Program-made: the position numbers and the translations under genes
DNA from: Chitinophaga pinensis
GTDB taxonomy: Bacteria > Bacteroidota > Bacteroidia > Chitinophagales > CAIOSU01
Length of the DNA: 64,000 nt
Assembly (NCBI GenBank): GCA_945901065.1
Contig: CAMDKI010000003.1
Coordinates: forward strand, 370,500-434,499
Direction: 5' to 3'
Shown here: piece by piece, positions 32,884 through 41,202 of the stretch
How the letters are laid out: the number at the start of each line of letters is the position of its first letter
Numbering within the stretch: position 1 is the stretch's first letter
The notes under the pieces: generated by a model
Databases searched by the model: none
What the model was told of the DNA's origin: nothing
Seen by the model: the letters and a program-made list of their open reading frames with translations, nothing else

Positions 32884-33019
32884 GCTTTTCCTATGAATTA
32901 CTTAAAAGGCCAAAATACCCATTATTCAACAAAAAAGGCGCACCAAGTTGCGGTTGTTTGCCATAAGGTTGACATCTTCTGAAACTAAGTGTACTTTCAT
33001 AGCAATCAACGGCTCTATT

Positions 33020-33478
33020 ATGCATCCTTTACTTCGCAATCTTTTAGCCGCAGTTGCGGGTTTGCTTGTTGGCGGTATTGTCAACGGGGTTATTGTAGAC
33101 CTTAGTGGCATGGTGTTGCCACCCCCAGCCGGTGTTAACCCCAACGACCTAGAGAGCATCAAGGCCAATATACACCTTTATGAGCCAGTCCATTTTCTCT
33201 TTCCATTTTTGGCACATGCGCTGGGTACCTTGGTGGGGGCGTTTTTGGCAGCAAAAATTGCGGTGGCAAACAAAATGATACCAGCCCTAATTATTGGGGT
33301 AATGTTTTTGGCTGGTGGTATATACATGGTAACATTACTACCCGCTCCTACATGGTTCATAGCCCTCGATTTGATAGTTGCTTATATACCAATGGCCTAT
33401 TTGGGTGGCAAATTGGGTGGGGGTAAGACAGCAGCGGGTTCGCACCTAAATACAAATGACCAATTGCTAGACAACTAA
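33020..33478 (+). CDS. small four-span membrane protein, unknown function
   Basis: 152 residues from ATG 33020 (MHPLLRNLLAAVAG). Membrane segments lie near 6-30, 62-85, 88-110 and 115-135. A Pro-rich loop PPPAGVNPNDLES comes after the first. Both this loop and the EPVHFLFPFLAHALG motif recur in a family of small uncharacterised bacterial membrane proteins. An open frame continues upstream, but its first 24 codons are not membrane-like, so the internal ATG is preferred. It is 11 bp upstream of the next gene. Confidence 0.7.
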   Translation: MHPLLRNLLAAVAGLLVGGIVNGVIVDLSGMVLPPPAGVNPNDLESIKANIHLYEPVHFLFPFLAHALGTLVGAFLAAKIAVANKMIPALIIGVMFLAGGIYMVTLLPAPTWFIALDLIVAYIPMAYLGGKLGGGKTAAGSHLNTNDQLLDN

Positions 33479-33489
33479 ATTTATAGTTT

Positions 33490-33915
33490 ATGAAACGGTT
33501 TGGTTTATTCAGTTTGCTGTTGGTTTTTAGTTTAGGTGTAATAGCACAGCCATCAGAGAAACAAGTAACAGAATTGGTAACGAAACTTACCCAAGCCATG
33601 ATTGATGCCGATAAGGCGGAGCTTGACCACTTAACTTCTGATAACCTTAGCTATGGCCACTCGAGTGGCAGGGTAGAGGATAAGCATACTTTCGTGGAGA
33701 ATATTGTAAATGGTAAGTCTGATTTTGTGACTATTGACCTTGCGGAGCAAACCGTAACCATATCGGGCAACGTAGCAGTGGTGAGGCATATTTTTTCGGC
33801 CACCACCAATGATAGCGGTAATGCTGGTTCGGTGAAATTGAAGGTGCTTTTGGTTTGGCAACAAGAAAAAGGCCATTGGAAGTTATTGGCCCGACAGGCG
33901 GTAAAAATTCCGTGA
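33490..33915 (+). CDS. exported SnoaL/NTF2-like (DUF4440) protein
   Basis: 141 residues. Signal peptide about 1-19 (MKRFGLFSLLLVFSLGVIAQ). The NTF2-like cone fold is recognisable in MIDADKAELDHLTSDNLSYGHSSGRVEDKHTF and in the terminal WKLLARQAVKIP. Members bind small molecules in the cone, some acting as isomerases or hydrolases; no specific catalytic set can be assigned. It follows the membrane-protein gene by 11 bp and is closed by a terminator at 33943. Confidence 0.82.
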   Translation: MKRFGLFSLLLVFSLGVIAQPSEKQVTELVTKLTQAMIDADKAELDHLTSDNLSYGHSSGRVEDKHTFVENIVNGKSDFVTIDLAEQTVTISGNVAVVRHIFSATTNDSGNAGSVKLKVLLVWQQEKGHWKLLARQAVKIP

Positions 33916-33942
33916 AGCAAGAAATAACCCTATAATAACTGT

Positions 33943-33974
33943 AAAAGCATGGCATAGTGGCTATGCTTTTTTAA
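33943..33974 (+). terminator. intrinsic terminator before the uronate cluster
   Basis: AAAAGCAT (33943-33950) pairs with ATGCTTTT (33963-33970), with a possible inner stem in the loop, followed by TTAATTT. Confidence 0.7.
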
Positions 33975-33985
33975 TTTAGTGAACC

Positions 33986-34750
33986 ATGATGACATCTTTC
34001 AGCCTAAAAGGCAAAATAGCATTGGTTACGGGTTGCAACAAAGGTATTGGCAAGGCCATGGCCATTGGTTTGGCCGAAGCGGGTGCCGATATTATTGGAG
34101 TATCGGCCACTATGCCCGCATCGGGCAGCGATGTGGAGCAACAAGTAACAGATTTGGGCAGGAAGTACTTTGCCTATGCCGCCGATTTATCTAACCGTGA
34201 GGCGTTGTATGCCTTCATCAAAAAGGTAAATGAAGCGCACCCAGTAGTAGATATACTCATTAATAATGCGGGCACCATCATGCGCAAGCCTGCCGCCGAG
34301 CACCCCGATGAGTATTGGGACCAAGTACTGGCCTTGAACTTGGACACACCCTTTATCCTAGCCCGTGAGTTTGGCAAGCAGATGGTGGAGCGTGGTTCGG
34401 GTAAAATCATTTTCACGTGCTCGTTGCTTACCTTCCAAGGTGGCATTACGGTGCCGGGCTATGCGGCTAGCAAGGGTGCTTTGGGTAGCTTGGTAAAGGC
34501 GTTAGCTAACGAGTGGGCTGCCAAGGGCGTAAATGTAAACGGCATTGCACCGGGCTACATTGCTACCGATAATACCGAAGCCTTGCGCAACGATAAGGAA
34601 CGCAGTGCGTCCATCCTGTCGCGTATACCAGCTGGCCGCTGGGGCGACCCGGATGACTTTAAAGGAGCGACCGTTTTTTTGGCATCTAGTGCAGCCGATT
34701 ATGTGCACGGCACCATACTTACCGTGGATGGTGGCTGGATGGGGAGATAG
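33986..34750 (+). CDS. kduD: 2-dehydro-3-deoxy-D-gluconate 5-dehydrogenase KduD
   Basis: 254-residue classical SDR of standard length. NAD-binding motif GCNKGIGKAMA (about 16-26), NNAG (about 93), catalytic Ser in TCSLL, YxxxK in YAASKGALGSL, and C-terminal VDGGWMGR, typical of KduD. It reduces 5-keto-4-deoxyuronate isomer (DKII) to 2-keto-3-deoxygluconate in pectin and other unsaturated-uronate breakdown. kduI, which makes its substrate, follows 66 bp downstream. MMT gives two adjacent possible starts. Confidence 0.9.
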   Translation: MMTSFSLKGKIALVTGCNKGIGKAMAIGLAEAGADIIGVSATMPASGSDVEQQVTDLGRKYFAYAADLSNREALYAFIKKVNEAHPVVDILINNAGTIMRKPAAEHPDEYWDQVLALNLDTPFILAREFGKQMVERGSGKIIFTCSLLTFQGGITVPGYAASKGALGSLVKALANEWAAKGVNVNGIAPGYIATDNTEALRNDKERSASILSRIPAGRWGDPDDFKGATVFLASSAADYVHGTILTVDGGWMGR

Positions 34751-34816
34751 TTGAAATTGAAAAGAATTAGATTTTCATAGAGAATACTGATAAAAGTATA
34801 AAGAAACAAAACACCA

Positions 34817-35647
34817 ATGGATATTAGGTTTAGCTCAAGTCCGGCAGAAGTAAAGGGAATGGATACCGCAGCATTGCGCAACCATTTTTTGATTGGTGCC
34901 TTGATGAAGCCCGACGAGGTAACGCTTACCTATACCCATTATGATAGGTTGATTGTGGGCGGCATAGCGGCTTCCCACAAAGCTACACCCTTGCACGTGG
35001 AGGCTGAGCTGCGCGCCGATTACTTTTTGGAGCGTAGGGAATTGGGTATCATTAATGTGGGTAGCAAAGGCATTGTAACTGCCGATGGCGTGAGTTACGA
35101 ATTGGATAAACTAGATGCCTTGTATTTGGGCAAGGGCACCAAGGACGTAACCTTTAAAGCCGCGGATGGCAGTGCACCCGCCTATTTCTATTTAATATCG
35201 GCACCTGCGCACCACACTTACCCCAACCGTAAAATGACCAAAGAAGAAGCCACGCCCGTAAACCTAGGCGAGGCTGCCACCGCCAACAAGCGCACCATAT
35301 ACAAGTACATCCATTTGGATGGCATACAAAGCTGTCAATTGGTGATGGGGCTAACGACCTTGGAAGATGGCAGTGTTTGGAACTCCGTACCTCCGCACAC
35401 CCATACGCGCCGCACAGAAGTGTATTTCTATTTCGATGTACCTACCGAGCACCGTGTGTTCCATTTTATGGGCCAACCCATGGAAACTAGGCATATGGTA
35501 ATGGCCAACCACGAAGCGGCTATTTCACCACCATGGTCGGTGCACTTTGGTTCGGGTACAGCTAATTATGGTTTCATTTGGGCTATGGCTGGCGAGAACC
35601 TCGTTTTCAGTGATATGGATCCTGCGCCGGTGGCCAGCTTGCTATAA
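34817..35647 (+). CDS. kduI: 5-dehydro-4-deoxy-D-glucuronate isomerase KduI
   Basis: 276 residues, full length, cupin-fold isomerase. Recognisable blocks: RFSSSPAEVKGMDTAALRNHF at the start, the metal-binding HTHTRRTEVYFYFD (His and Glu ligands) near 190-205, and PPWSVHFGSGTANYGFIWAM at the C-terminus. It converts 4-deoxy-L-threo-5-hexosulose uronate to the KduD substrate. Cotranscribed with kduD by position. The stop is 3 bp from the stop of the convergent kdgK. Confidence 0.95.
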   Translation: MDIRFSSSPAEVKGMDTAALRNHFLIGALMKPDEVTLTYTHYDRLIVGGIAASHKATPLHVEAELRADYFLERRELGIINVGSKGIVTADGVSYELDKLDALYLGKGTKDVTFKAADGSAPAYFYLISAPAHHTYPNRKMTKEEATPVNLGEAATANKRTIYKYIHLDGIQSCQLVMGLTTLEDGSVWNSVPPHTHTRRTEVYFYFDVPTEHRVFHFMGQPMETRHMVMANHEAAISPPWSVHFGSGTANYGFIWAMAGENLVFSDMDPAPVASLL

Positions 35648-35650
35648 CCC

Positions 35651-36700
35651 CTACCGCTGCACCCTGCCGCTGCCGTCGCCTTTCAGCAAATCGTTTACTT
35701 CGGCAAGTGTGGCATGGTTAAAGTCACCTGGGATAGTGTGCTTCAGTGCAGCTGCCGCCACGCCAAACTCTGCCGCTTGTGCCATTGGCATACCCGTTAC
35801 TAGGCCATAAATCAACCCACCGGCAAAGGCATCGCCGCTGCCAACCCGGTCCACAATGCGTACTTCGTATTTTTTGGTGTGGTAAAATTCGTTACCATCA
35901 TAAACCAAAGCGCTCCAACCGTTATCAGAGGCACTATGGCTTTCGCGTAAGCTCGATGCGATTATCTTAAACCCAAACTTAGCTTTCATTTGCTCACACA
36001 CGGCTTGGTATCCGGCCAAATCCAGCTCGCCTTTGGTTACATCGGTGCCAGCGGCTGTAAAGCCTAAACTGTTATCGGCATCTTCCTCATTGCCGATACA
36101 TACATCCACGTACTGGCAAAGGCGGGTCATCACTTCGCGGGCTTTATCCTTGCTCCACAATTTCTTGCGGTAGTTTAGGTCGATGCTGGTAGTAATACCT
36201 TTGGCCCTAGCTGCTTTTAAAGCCGCTTCGGTGAGTGCCGCACCTTTATCGCTAAGGGCTGGAGTAATACCCGTAGTATGGAACCAAGTGGCCCCCTCAA
36301 AAATCGCATCAAAATCAAATTCGCTTGCCTCTGCTTCGGCAATAGATGCCCCGGCCCTATCGTATATTACTTGCGAAGCACGCATAGAGGCACCGGTTTC
36401 CAGAAAGTATATGCCCAACCGTTGACCCCCACGAGCTATAAACTGCGTATCCACGCCAAAGCGCCTTAAGTGGTTGATGGCCGCTTGCCCCAAGGGGTTG
36501 CTGGGCACCCGGGTTACAAAAGTACCGTTCAAACCAAAGTTGCTCAACGATGCGGCCACATTAGCTTCGCCACCGCCATAGGTTACATCAAAGCTATCCG
36601 TTTGCACAAACCTATCGAACCCAGGGGTAGAAAGTCGCATCATTATTTCGCCGAGGGTAACTACTTTGTGGGGCATATTAATGGTTTTTATTAGTTTCAT
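35651..36700 (-). CDS. kdgK: 2-dehydro-3-deoxygluconokinase KdgK, PfkB family
   Basis: 349 residues. PfkB signatures: YGGGEANVAASLSNFG near the N-terminus and the catalytic GSGDAFAGGLIYGL near the C-terminus, with Asp as base. The family and the neighbouring kdu/kdgA genes fit phosphorylation of 2-keto-3-deoxygluconate to KDPG. Start is either 36700 (MKLIKTIN) or ATG 36676 (MPHKVVTLGE), the latter matching usual family starts. It is transcribed opposite to its pathway neighbours and shares a 66-bp divergent region with kdgA that contains a mirrored ATTCGCTTT motif. Confidence 0.92.
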   Translation of the reverse strand: MKLIKTINMPHKVVTLGEIMMRLSTPGFDRFVQTDSFDVTYGGGEANVAASLSNFGLNGTFVTRVPSNPLGQAAINHLRRFGVDTQFIARGGQRLGIYFLETGASMRASQVIYDRAGASIAEAEASEFDFDAIFEGATWFHTTGITPALSDKGAALTEAALKAARAKGITTSIDLNYRKKLWSKDKAREVMTRLCQYVDVCIGNEEDADNSLGFTAAGTDVTKGELDLAGYQAVCEQMKAKFGFKIIASSLRESHSASDNGWSALVYDGNEFYHTKKYEVRIVDRVGSGDAFAGGLIYGLVTGMPMAQAAEFGVAAAALKHTIPGDFNHATLAEVNDLLKGDGSGRVQR

Positions 36701-36702
36701 GC

Positions 36703-36757
36703 ATTCGCTTTACAAAAGAAAGGATTTACCCTCATTATTAATAGCCCCAAAGCGAAT
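36703..36757. promoter_or_regulatory. mirrored AAAGCGAAT sites between kdgK and kdgA
   Basis: ATTCGCTTT at 36703-36711 and its exact reverse complement AAAGCGAAT at 36749-36757. Each lies just upstream of one divergent start codon (3-11 bp before 36700; 10-18 bp before 36767). A shared regulator or paired half-site is plausible. Confidence 0.4.
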
Positions 36758-36766
36758 AGAGAACTT

Positions 36767-37435
36767 ATGCAAGACAAGGCATTTATTACCGACCTAATCG
36801 TTCAACAGGGTATTTTGCCCCTATACTTTTATAAAGATACTACCGTAAGCATTGAAGTGCTGCGGGCACTATACGCCGCCGGCATCCGTACGGTGGAGTA
36901 TACCAACCGTGGCGAGGATGCCCTGAAAAACTTTGTGGCCATGCGCCAGGTGTGCGACGCCGAGCTAAAAGGCATGCACTTGGGCATTGGCACCATCAAA
37001 AATGCCGATGCCGCACAAGCGTTTATTGATGCCGGTGCCGATTACCTCATCAGCCCGGGGTTGGTGGAGCAAGTGGCCGCCGTGGCCGACAAGCACAACA
37101 TGCTTTGGGTGCCGGGCTGCATGACCCCAACCGAAATTATCAGTGCCGAAAACTTGGGTGCTAAATTGATAAAGCTGTTTCCGGGCAATCTGTTAGGGCC
37201 AGAATTTTTGTCGGGTATTAAGTCCATTTTCCCTAATCTCTTGTTTATGCCCACGGGTGGGGTGGAGCTGGAGAAAGAAAACATCGGGAAGTGGTTTAAG
37301 GCTGGCGTGTGTGCCGTGGGCATGGGTAGCAAGCTTATTACCAATAAACTGCTCGATACCAAAGATTACCAACAAATAACCGCCAATACCAAGACAGCCA
37401 TTGAAATAGTTCAATCCGTTAAACAGACACTATGA
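36767..37435 (+). CDS. kdgA: KDPG/KHG aldolase KdgA
   Basis: 222-residue class I aldolase of the Eda family, normal length. Visible: GIRTVEYTNRGEDAL with the catalytic Glu, GIGTIKNADAAQAFIDAGAD, the Schiff-base Lys in GAKLIKLFPGN (Lys136), and MPTGGVELE for phosphate binding. It splits 2-keto-3-deoxy-6-phosphogluconate into pyruvate and glyceraldehyde-3-phosphate. The stop overlaps the start of the transporter gene by 4 bp (ATGA), so the two are coupled. Confidence 0.92.
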   Translation: MQDKAFITDLIVQQGILPLYFYKDTTVSIEVLRALYAAGIRTVEYTNRGEDALKNFVAMRQVCDAELKGMHLGIGTIKNADAAQAFIDAGADYLISPGLVEQVAAVADKHNMLWVPGCMTPTEIISAENLGAKLIKLFPGNLLGPEFLSGIKSIFPNLLFMPTGGVELEKENIGKWFKAGVCAVGMGSKLITNKLLDTKDYQQITANTKTAIEIVQSVKQTL

Positions 37436-38733
37436 ACGCAACGAAAACTACCTACTACCGTTGGGTAATATGTGCCTTGATATTTTTTGCCACTACCATC
37501 AATTACGTTGACCGTAGTGTTATCAGTTTCCTCAAATCTACTTTTGCCGAAGAGCTGGGTTGGACCGATGCCGACTATGCCAACATTGAAATTGCCTTTA
37601 AGGTATTTTATGCCATTGGCTTATTGGGCGCTGGCCGAATAGTGGATAAATTGGGCACACGGCATGGCTATGCGTTATTTGTGTTTTTATGGAGCTTAGC
37701 GGGCACGGCTACGGCATTTGTGAGCACCCTGTTTGGTTTTCAGGTTATGCGGGGTGCGTTGGGATTAACGGAGGCGGGCAACTTCCCTGCCGCCATCAAA
37801 AGTGTGGCGGAGTGGTTCCCAAAGCGAGAGCGGGCACTGGCTACGGGTATATTCAATTCGGGTGCCAATATCGGGGCCATTATTACGCCACTTACCATAC
37901 CGTTTATCATCATTACTTGGGGTTGGCACTATGCCTTTGTATTGTCGGGGGCATTGGGTTTTGTGTGGCTGGTGCTATGGCTGGTGTTTTACCAATTGCC
38001 ACGCAATAGCAAGTATGTCAGCACTGCCGAGTTGGCCATTATCGAAAGTGACCAAGACGATGAGCCGGAAACCGACACTTCGCCAAAACTTACGTGGTTG
38101 CAGTTGCTACAATTTAAGCAAACATGGGCATTTGCCATTGGTAAGCTGCTCACCGATCCTATTTGGTGGTTCTACCTCTTTTGGTTGCCCGATTTCTTTG
38201 AGAGCACCTACCAAATGAAAATAACCGCCACTAGCTGGCCAGTTGCTGCGGTGTACATCATCTCTACGTTTGGTAGTATTATGGGCGGGTGGCTGCCACT
38301 ATACCTCATTCAGCAAAAAGGCTGGTCGGTGGCCAAGGCGCGCCGCATTAGTATGCTCATCTATGCCCTATGCGTGTCGCCAATAGTATTTGCTTTGATA
38401 TTGGGCTCCATCAATATGTGGTTGGCCGTGGCGGTTATTGGCCTAGCGGCTGCTGGCCATCAAGCTTGGAGCGCCAACATTTTTACTACCGTGAGCGATA
38501 TGTTCCCCAAAAACTCCACCGCATCGGTGGTGGGTATTGGGGGCATGTTCGGTGCTATCGGGGGTATCTTGCTTAGCCAGTTTGTGCAAAAAACGTTGTT
38601 TACCCACTTTAGGAGTATCGGCCAAATAGAGACCGCCTACTACATTATGTTCGCCATATGCGCCGGTGCCTACCTCAGTGCCTGGGTTATCATGCAGTTG
38701 TTAGTGCGCAATGCGGGTAAGGTGAAGGGGTAG
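37432..38733 (+). CDS. MFS hexuronate transporter, ExuT-like
   Basis: 433 residues, twelve membrane segments. The start YYRWVICALIFFATTINYVDRSVIS and the motif GRIVDKLGTRHGYALF are typical of the ACS/ExuT branch of the major facilitator superfamily, which imports glucuronate and galacturonate with protons. GLTEAGNFPAAIKSVAEWF is another branch signature. Coupled to kdgA, it would bring uronates into this catabolic cluster. No terminator is obvious downstream; a heptad array follows at 38769. Confidence 0.9.
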   Translation: MNATKTTYYRWVICALIFFATTINYVDRSVISFLKSTFAEELGWTDADYANIEIAFKVFYAIGLLGAGRIVDKLGTRHGYALFVFLWSLAGTATAFVSTLFGFQVMRGALGLTEAGNFPAAIKSVAEWFPKRERALATGIFNSGANIGAIITPLTIPFIIITWGWHYAFVLSGALGFVWLVLWLVFYQLPRNSKYVSTAELAIIESDQDDEPETDTSPKLTWLQLLQFKQTWAFAIGKLLTDPIWWFYLFWLPDFFESTYQMKITATSWPVAAVYIISTFGSIMGGWLPLYLIQQKGWSVAKARRISMLIYALCVSPIVFALILGSINMWLAVAVIGLAAAGHQAWSANIFTTVSDMFPKNSTASVVGIGGMFGAIGGILLSQFVQKTLFTHFRSIGQIETAYYIMFAICAGAYLSAWVIMQLLVRNAGKVKG

Positions 38734-38768
38734 TGGGGTGATTATTGGTTGATAGGTTATTGGTAAAT

Positions 38769-38796
38769 GTACAAAGTACGATGTACAAGGTACAAT
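38769..38796. repeat. 7-bp-period array, GTACnnn units
   Basis: Four units: GTACAAA, GTACGAT, GTACAAG, GTACAAT. It shares the GTACGAT unit with the arrays at 146 and 214. A looser ATTGGTT-type run lies just before it at 38741-38763. Confidence 0.7.
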
Positions 38797-38866
38797 AGCA
38801 AAACCTGAGACTGGAATGGGTACGCCTTAACCCTCCTCGCTTAAGGTAGCGCGGGTATATGTTGCA

Positions 38867-39766
38867 TCACTTCTTGCTTCTTCTTTCGCCCTTCTTGGCT
38901 ATTGGTTTTTCCACTTGCGGCAGACCTTTTAACGCGTCTTTGGCATTTAGTGCCGTTACCACCTTCTTGCCGGTTTTGGCCTCTAACTCTTGCCTTGCCA
39001 CCTTGGCTACATTTCCGCCTTAGGCAGCTACTTTCTTGCTTTCTTCAAAATCCTTCGGGCTTACTGCAACCGAAATGTCCTTCGTAGATGCTTCAGCCAG
39101 CATATTCAAAATTAGTTCGGTGTTGGTCATATTGTCACGCAGGTTTTCCTTCTTTAAACCCTTCAATACCTTATACTCTTTGGTGGTTTTGTCGCTCCAT
39201 GCTTTGGTAATAATATCGGTAAGGGTGGCAAATTGAATACCCTCTTGTAGCCCTCGCTTCTTCCATTCGTCTGTCAGCTCTTTTCTAACCTCGATGCTTT
39301 TAATCCGCTGGTTGATCCAGTTTTCGGAGTAGCCCAGTTGCAGGTATTGCTCTAAGGCCCTATCGATGCTTAGTTCGGGGTCTTGCAGTTCGTCTAACCT
39401 TTCAGAGGCAACACGCGCCAACCAAAGTTTAAACGGCTCGGCTTTAGGAGAAGGTATGGATTGAATGAGGCGGAAAAGTTGCTCGGTATCGGCCACATCG
39501 GTAGTTCTCATTTTGCCATCGGCTGCGACCATTTTCAAACCGTGACAGTTTGTCACGGTTTCATTTCCTTCAGCTTTCATGCGTTGTTTTAGCTTGCGCC
39601 AATAAGCATTAGCATCAACGCTATCCGTGAGCACGGCCACCACATCCACAATAGATATGTACCATTTTTCGTGCTCCGCATCCCAAAGGGTTCGCACTTG
39701 CTTTTCTTCGAACAACTTAATGGCCGCTATTTCCTTATTCACGATATGCTGTTTGTGTAATTTCAA
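38867..39766 (-). pseudogene. BRO-N family protein (phage antirepressor-like) with an in-frame internal stop
   Basis: The frame from ATG 39766 gives 248 residues with a BRO-N-like DNA-binding N-terminus (VRTLWDAEHEKWYISIVDVV, VTNCHGLKMVAADGKMRTTD) and the usual C-terminal part (ELTDEWKKRGLQEGIQFATL, KGLKKENLRDNMTNTEL). A TAA at 39020-39022 stops it. Beyond the stop the same frame runs another 50 codons (GGNVAKVARQELEAKTGKKVV to ...RRSKK, stop at 38867-38869), and the first part matches the normal end of this family. So a single nonsense change has probably removed the last fifth; the DNA-binding part may still work. Promoter and a palindrome lie upstream. Confidence 0.8.
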
Positions 39767-39786
39767 TAATAAGGATTATTCTCTAA

Positions 39787-39800
39787 TTAAGCATGCTTAA
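39787..39800. promoter_or_regulatory. perfect 14-bp palindrome in the BRO gene leader
   Basis: TTAAGCATGCTTAA, 20 bp upstream of the BRO start codon and downstream of the promoter element at 39828-39835. The position suits an autoregulatory operator. Confidence 0.4.
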
Positions 39801-39827
39801 GTGCTATATTTTAGTGCTCCATCTGCG

Positions 39828-39835
39828 CAAATATA
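39828..39835 (-). promoter_or_regulatory. -7 promoter element of the BRO gene
   Basis: On the reverse strand it reads TATATTTG, a full match to TAnnTTTG, 61 bp before the ATG at 39766. Confidence 0.45.
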
Positions 39836-39931
39836 ACTTCCAGCGTACCTCCTTATGGCTTCTCCATTACAATCGCTATACTCCCCATGCTGCCTTACAC
39901 ATCCTCGCTTATCACGTACCCATCTGTACGC

Positions 39932-40288
39932 CTACTTCTCCATTTGCTCCTTTACCCTAAACTCCACAATGCGTTTAATCAAATCTAGTGGTATGGGCTC
40001 GTAAAGGGGGAATTGTACCGAACCTTTCCCTTGCTTGTATTTGGCTAGTTCTTCGGCAAAAGCTTTGTGCCCAGTGGGGGTGGCATAAAAACCAATGTGG
40101 TTTTTGAAGGCGGCAAAAAACACCAATTGCCCATTTAGGTAATAGCCAGGCATGCCATAGCTTATTCTTTCTTCAGCATTTGGGGCGGCTTGTTTAACGG
40201 TTGGCCGCACTTGCGCCAGCAATATTTGTACCTCTTCCGGAAAGTTGGCAATGTACGCGTCAACGGTAGTGGGTTTTGCGGCAGCCAT
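39932..40288 (-). CDS. DUF1801 / YdhG-type protein
   Basis: 118 residues, the usual length. Features: TTVDAYIANFPEEVQILLAQVRPTV, EERISYGMPGYYLNGQLVFFAAFKNHIGFY and GSVQFPLYEPIPLDLIKRIVEFR. The fold (frataxin-like iron chaperone in Bacillus Fra is one member) is small and cytoplasmic; its role in Bacteroidota is not established. It lies 10 bp downstream of recR on the same strand, so it is probably cotranscribed. Confidence 0.88.
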   Translation of the reverse strand: MAAAKPTTVDAYIANFPEEVQILLAQVRPTVKQAAPNAEERISYGMPGYYLNGQLVFFAAFKNHIGFYATPTGHKAFAEELAKYKQGKGSVQFPLYEPIPLDLIKRIVEFRVKEQMEK

Positions 40289-40298
40289 TTGCGGCAGT

Positions 40299-40919
40299 TT
40301 ATCTATTAATCATATAGCTCTCGTAGGGCAAACGGTTGGCAATAGAGCGGGCCAAGGTTAGTTCGTCGGCATATTCTAGCTCGCCACCAAAGGCTATCCC
40401 GCGGGCTATGGTAGTTACGCGCACCCCGTGCGGCTGCAATTGGCGCTGTATGTAAAATATGGTGGTGTCGCCTTCAATGGTAGGGCTAAGGGCCATTATT
40501 ACCTCGCGTACTTTATCAGTTTGCACTCGCTCTACCAGGCTATCCACTTTTATATCCTCAGGGCCAATGCCATCTACTGGCGATATTACGTTGCCTAGCA
40601 CATGGTACATGCCATGAAACTGGTTGGTGTTCTCCACCGCAATTACATCCCTGAGGTTCTCTACCACACACACCAAAGTGGCATCGCGTTGCGGGTTGCT
40701 GCAAATAGTGCACATGGGTGCATCGCTTACGTTGTGGCACTTTTGGCAGTAGTGTATATTCTGGCGCATGCGTATTACCGCTTCGCCTAGCTTGTCGGCC
40801 TTGTCGGGCGTTTGGTTGAGTAGGTGCAATACCAGCCTGAGGGCCGTTTTTTGCCCTATGCCCGGTAGTTTGCTAAACTCGCCTACCGCATCTTCTATCA
40901 GTTTGCTCGGAAATTTCAT
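40299..40919 (-). CDS. recR: recombination mediator protein RecR
   Basis: 206 residues, full length. Order: helix-hairpin-helix (FSKLPGIGQKTALRLVLHLL, about 14-34), four-Cys zinc finger YCQKCHNVSDAPMCTICSNP (about 57-76), Toprim domain (LVCVVENLRDVIAVE, HGMYHVLGNVISPVDGIGPE) and C-terminal Walker-like segment ending ALANRLPYE-type sequence. RecR acts with RecF/RecO to load RecA at single-strand gaps. The transcript leader appears to contain a heptad array (40926-40953), with a promoter-like TAACTTTA further upstream at 40992-40999. Confidence 0.95.
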   Translation of the reverse strand: MKFPSKLIEDAVGEFSKLPGIGQKTALRLVLHLLNQTPDKADKLGEAVIRMRQNIHYCQKCHNVSDAPMCTICSNPQRDATLVCVVENLRDVIAVENTNQFHGMYHVLGNVISPVDGIGPEDIKVDSLVERVQTDKVREVIMALSPTIEGDTTIFYIQRQLQPHGVRVTTIARGIAFGGELEYADELTLARSIANRLPYESYMINR

Positions 40920-40925
40920 TTGTTT

Positions 40926-40953
40926 GGTCCACGGTCAACAGTCCACAGTCCAC
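40926..40953. repeat. 7-bp-period array, AGTCCAC units, in the recR leader
   Basis: Four units: GGTCCAC, GGTCAAC, AGTCCAC, AGTCCAC. Reverse-complemented, about 26 bp align with the array at 49458 (GGACTnTnGACTGTTGACC), so both belong to one family in opposite orientation. Confidence 0.75.
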
Positions 40954-41148
40954 AGAATAATTGGGGCTGAAGATTGGCCTTTTGGAGTGGTAAAGTTAGC
41001 GAAAATTAAAGACTGGATGTTTCGAGCCTTAACGTATTTATGTGTGATGCCGCCAAAAAAGGACATTAAAAATAAAGATTAATAGTGCCTAAAAAGTGGA
41101 ATTGTTAGCCCAACTTCCATGTTATGACATTGTTTCCTGAAAGTTGTT

Positions 41149-41179
41149 TTTGAAAGGCCTGACGGAAACCGTATCTTTG
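41149..41179 (+). promoter_or_regulatory. promoter of the PurF-like gene
   Basis: TTG at 41149-41151, a 20-bp spacer, then TATCTTTG at 41172-41179. It is a full Bacteroidota-type promoter, ending 23 bp before the ATG. Confidence 0.65.
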
Positions 41180-41202
41180 TTATTCAATTTTTCCACCGGT
41201 AC

